Shown in pieces: positions 5,729 to 5,962 of a stretch of DNA of 5,962 nt; position 1 is the first letter of the stretch, and the number at the start of each line of letters is the position of its first letter. The notes under the pieces are model-generated. The model was not told where the DNA came from. It saw nothing but the letters and a program-made list of their open reading frames with translations, and made no database searches. Made by a program: the position numbers and the translations under genes. Origin of the DNA: Prevotellaceae bacterium (GTDB lineage: Bacteria > Bacteroidota > Bacteroidia > Bacteroidales > Paludibacteraceae); contig JAITNR010000012.1 of assembly GCA_031290375.1 (NCBI GenBank), positions 1 through 5,962 on the forward strand, in the 5' to 3' direction.

Positions 5729-5962
5729 CAAATTTTTTCTTGATTATTAGATAATTATTTTCATTTTTGCCATCAAGGTTTGGTTATCAGAGGTATGTCG
5801 TCCATTATAAAACTCGAAATTTTGCAATCAGTGTCCCCTCGTTACTGTCTATGTCGCTTGAACAATGCACTATCGTAACCTGAATGCTAATGTATAAATG
5901 GGTTGCACTCTTTTCCGACTTGCCATAACAATCATTCCTTTTTTTTGCCATGATTGCTTCCA
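5729..5962. other. Right-edge stretch without a recognised gene
   Basis: No RNA gene, repeat or known mobile-element end is seen. On the minus strand an open frame enters from the edge and contains an ATG at 5951 (MAKKRNDCYGKSEKS...), ending at 5805 after 48 codons. It resembles no family I know and has no supporting context, so I do not call it. An overlapping frame (MASRKRVQPIYTLAFRLR) is equally short. The stretch is less AT-biased around 5770-5920 than around 5730-5765, and may be a decayed gene or an intergenic spacer. Confidence 0.4.

Noticed and set aside
5805..5951. 48-codon minus-strand frame near the right edge.
   Set aside because: It is short, has no family resemblance, overlaps another equally good short frame, and its upstream side is cut by the window edge.
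1..5962. CRISPR array, tRNA, rRNA, insertion-sequence ends or rho-independent terminators.
   Set aside because: No regularly spaced repeats, no cloverleaf, no transposase and no GC-rich stem followed by a T-run were seen by eye on either strand.

Overview
The window looks like a defence island from an AT-rich Bacteroidota genome. The evidence for that is the strong AT bias, starts with A-rich leaders and no clear Shine-Dalgarno sequence, and a TAnnTTTG-type -7 box upstream of one gene. Every gene I can support lies on the minus strand, so the island is transcribed from high to low coordinates. This placement is an inference, since there is no rRNA or housekeeping marker.

Right end (5724-5962): no recognised gene, only short open frames and one candidate -7 promoter element. 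Next comes a ~169-residue protein with an isolated DGSR motif (5196-5705). It may be the N-terminal part of a NurA-like nuclease that has lost its C-terminal half.

Middle (2779-5150): a restriction-modification pair. It consists of a beta-class (TSPPY) DNA methyltransferase with an added N-terminal HEAT-repeat domain and, 2 nt downstream, a NotI-family endonuclease with four N-terminal cysteines and a D...ExQ active site. A short inverted repeat just upstream of the methyltransferase could be an operator. A small unknown gene follows (2575-2766), and its 3' end appears frameshifted.

Left (366-2525): a compact four-gene TIR module. It holds a TIR_2-type protein, a ~145-residue three-helix membrane protein that overlaps it by ATGA, and two MTH538/ThsB-like TIR proteins. 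All three TIR proteins keep the glutamate expected of NAD-processing TIR enzymes. The layout suggests a Thoeris-like system in which TIR enzymes make a nucleotide signal and a membrane protein carries out the effector step. No SIR2, SLOG, Macro or caspase-like partner is present, so it fits none of the Thoeris layouts I know. The module follows the restriction genes with gaps of 49 nt or less, so restriction and TIR signalling may share one transcript.

Left edge (1-362): immediately after the stop codon of the last TIR gene, the sequence runs into the middle of a radical SAM protein whose N-terminal half, including the iron-sulfur cysteines, is missing. Both edges of the island thus touch apparently broken genes, as expected at a site of repeated cassette exchange.
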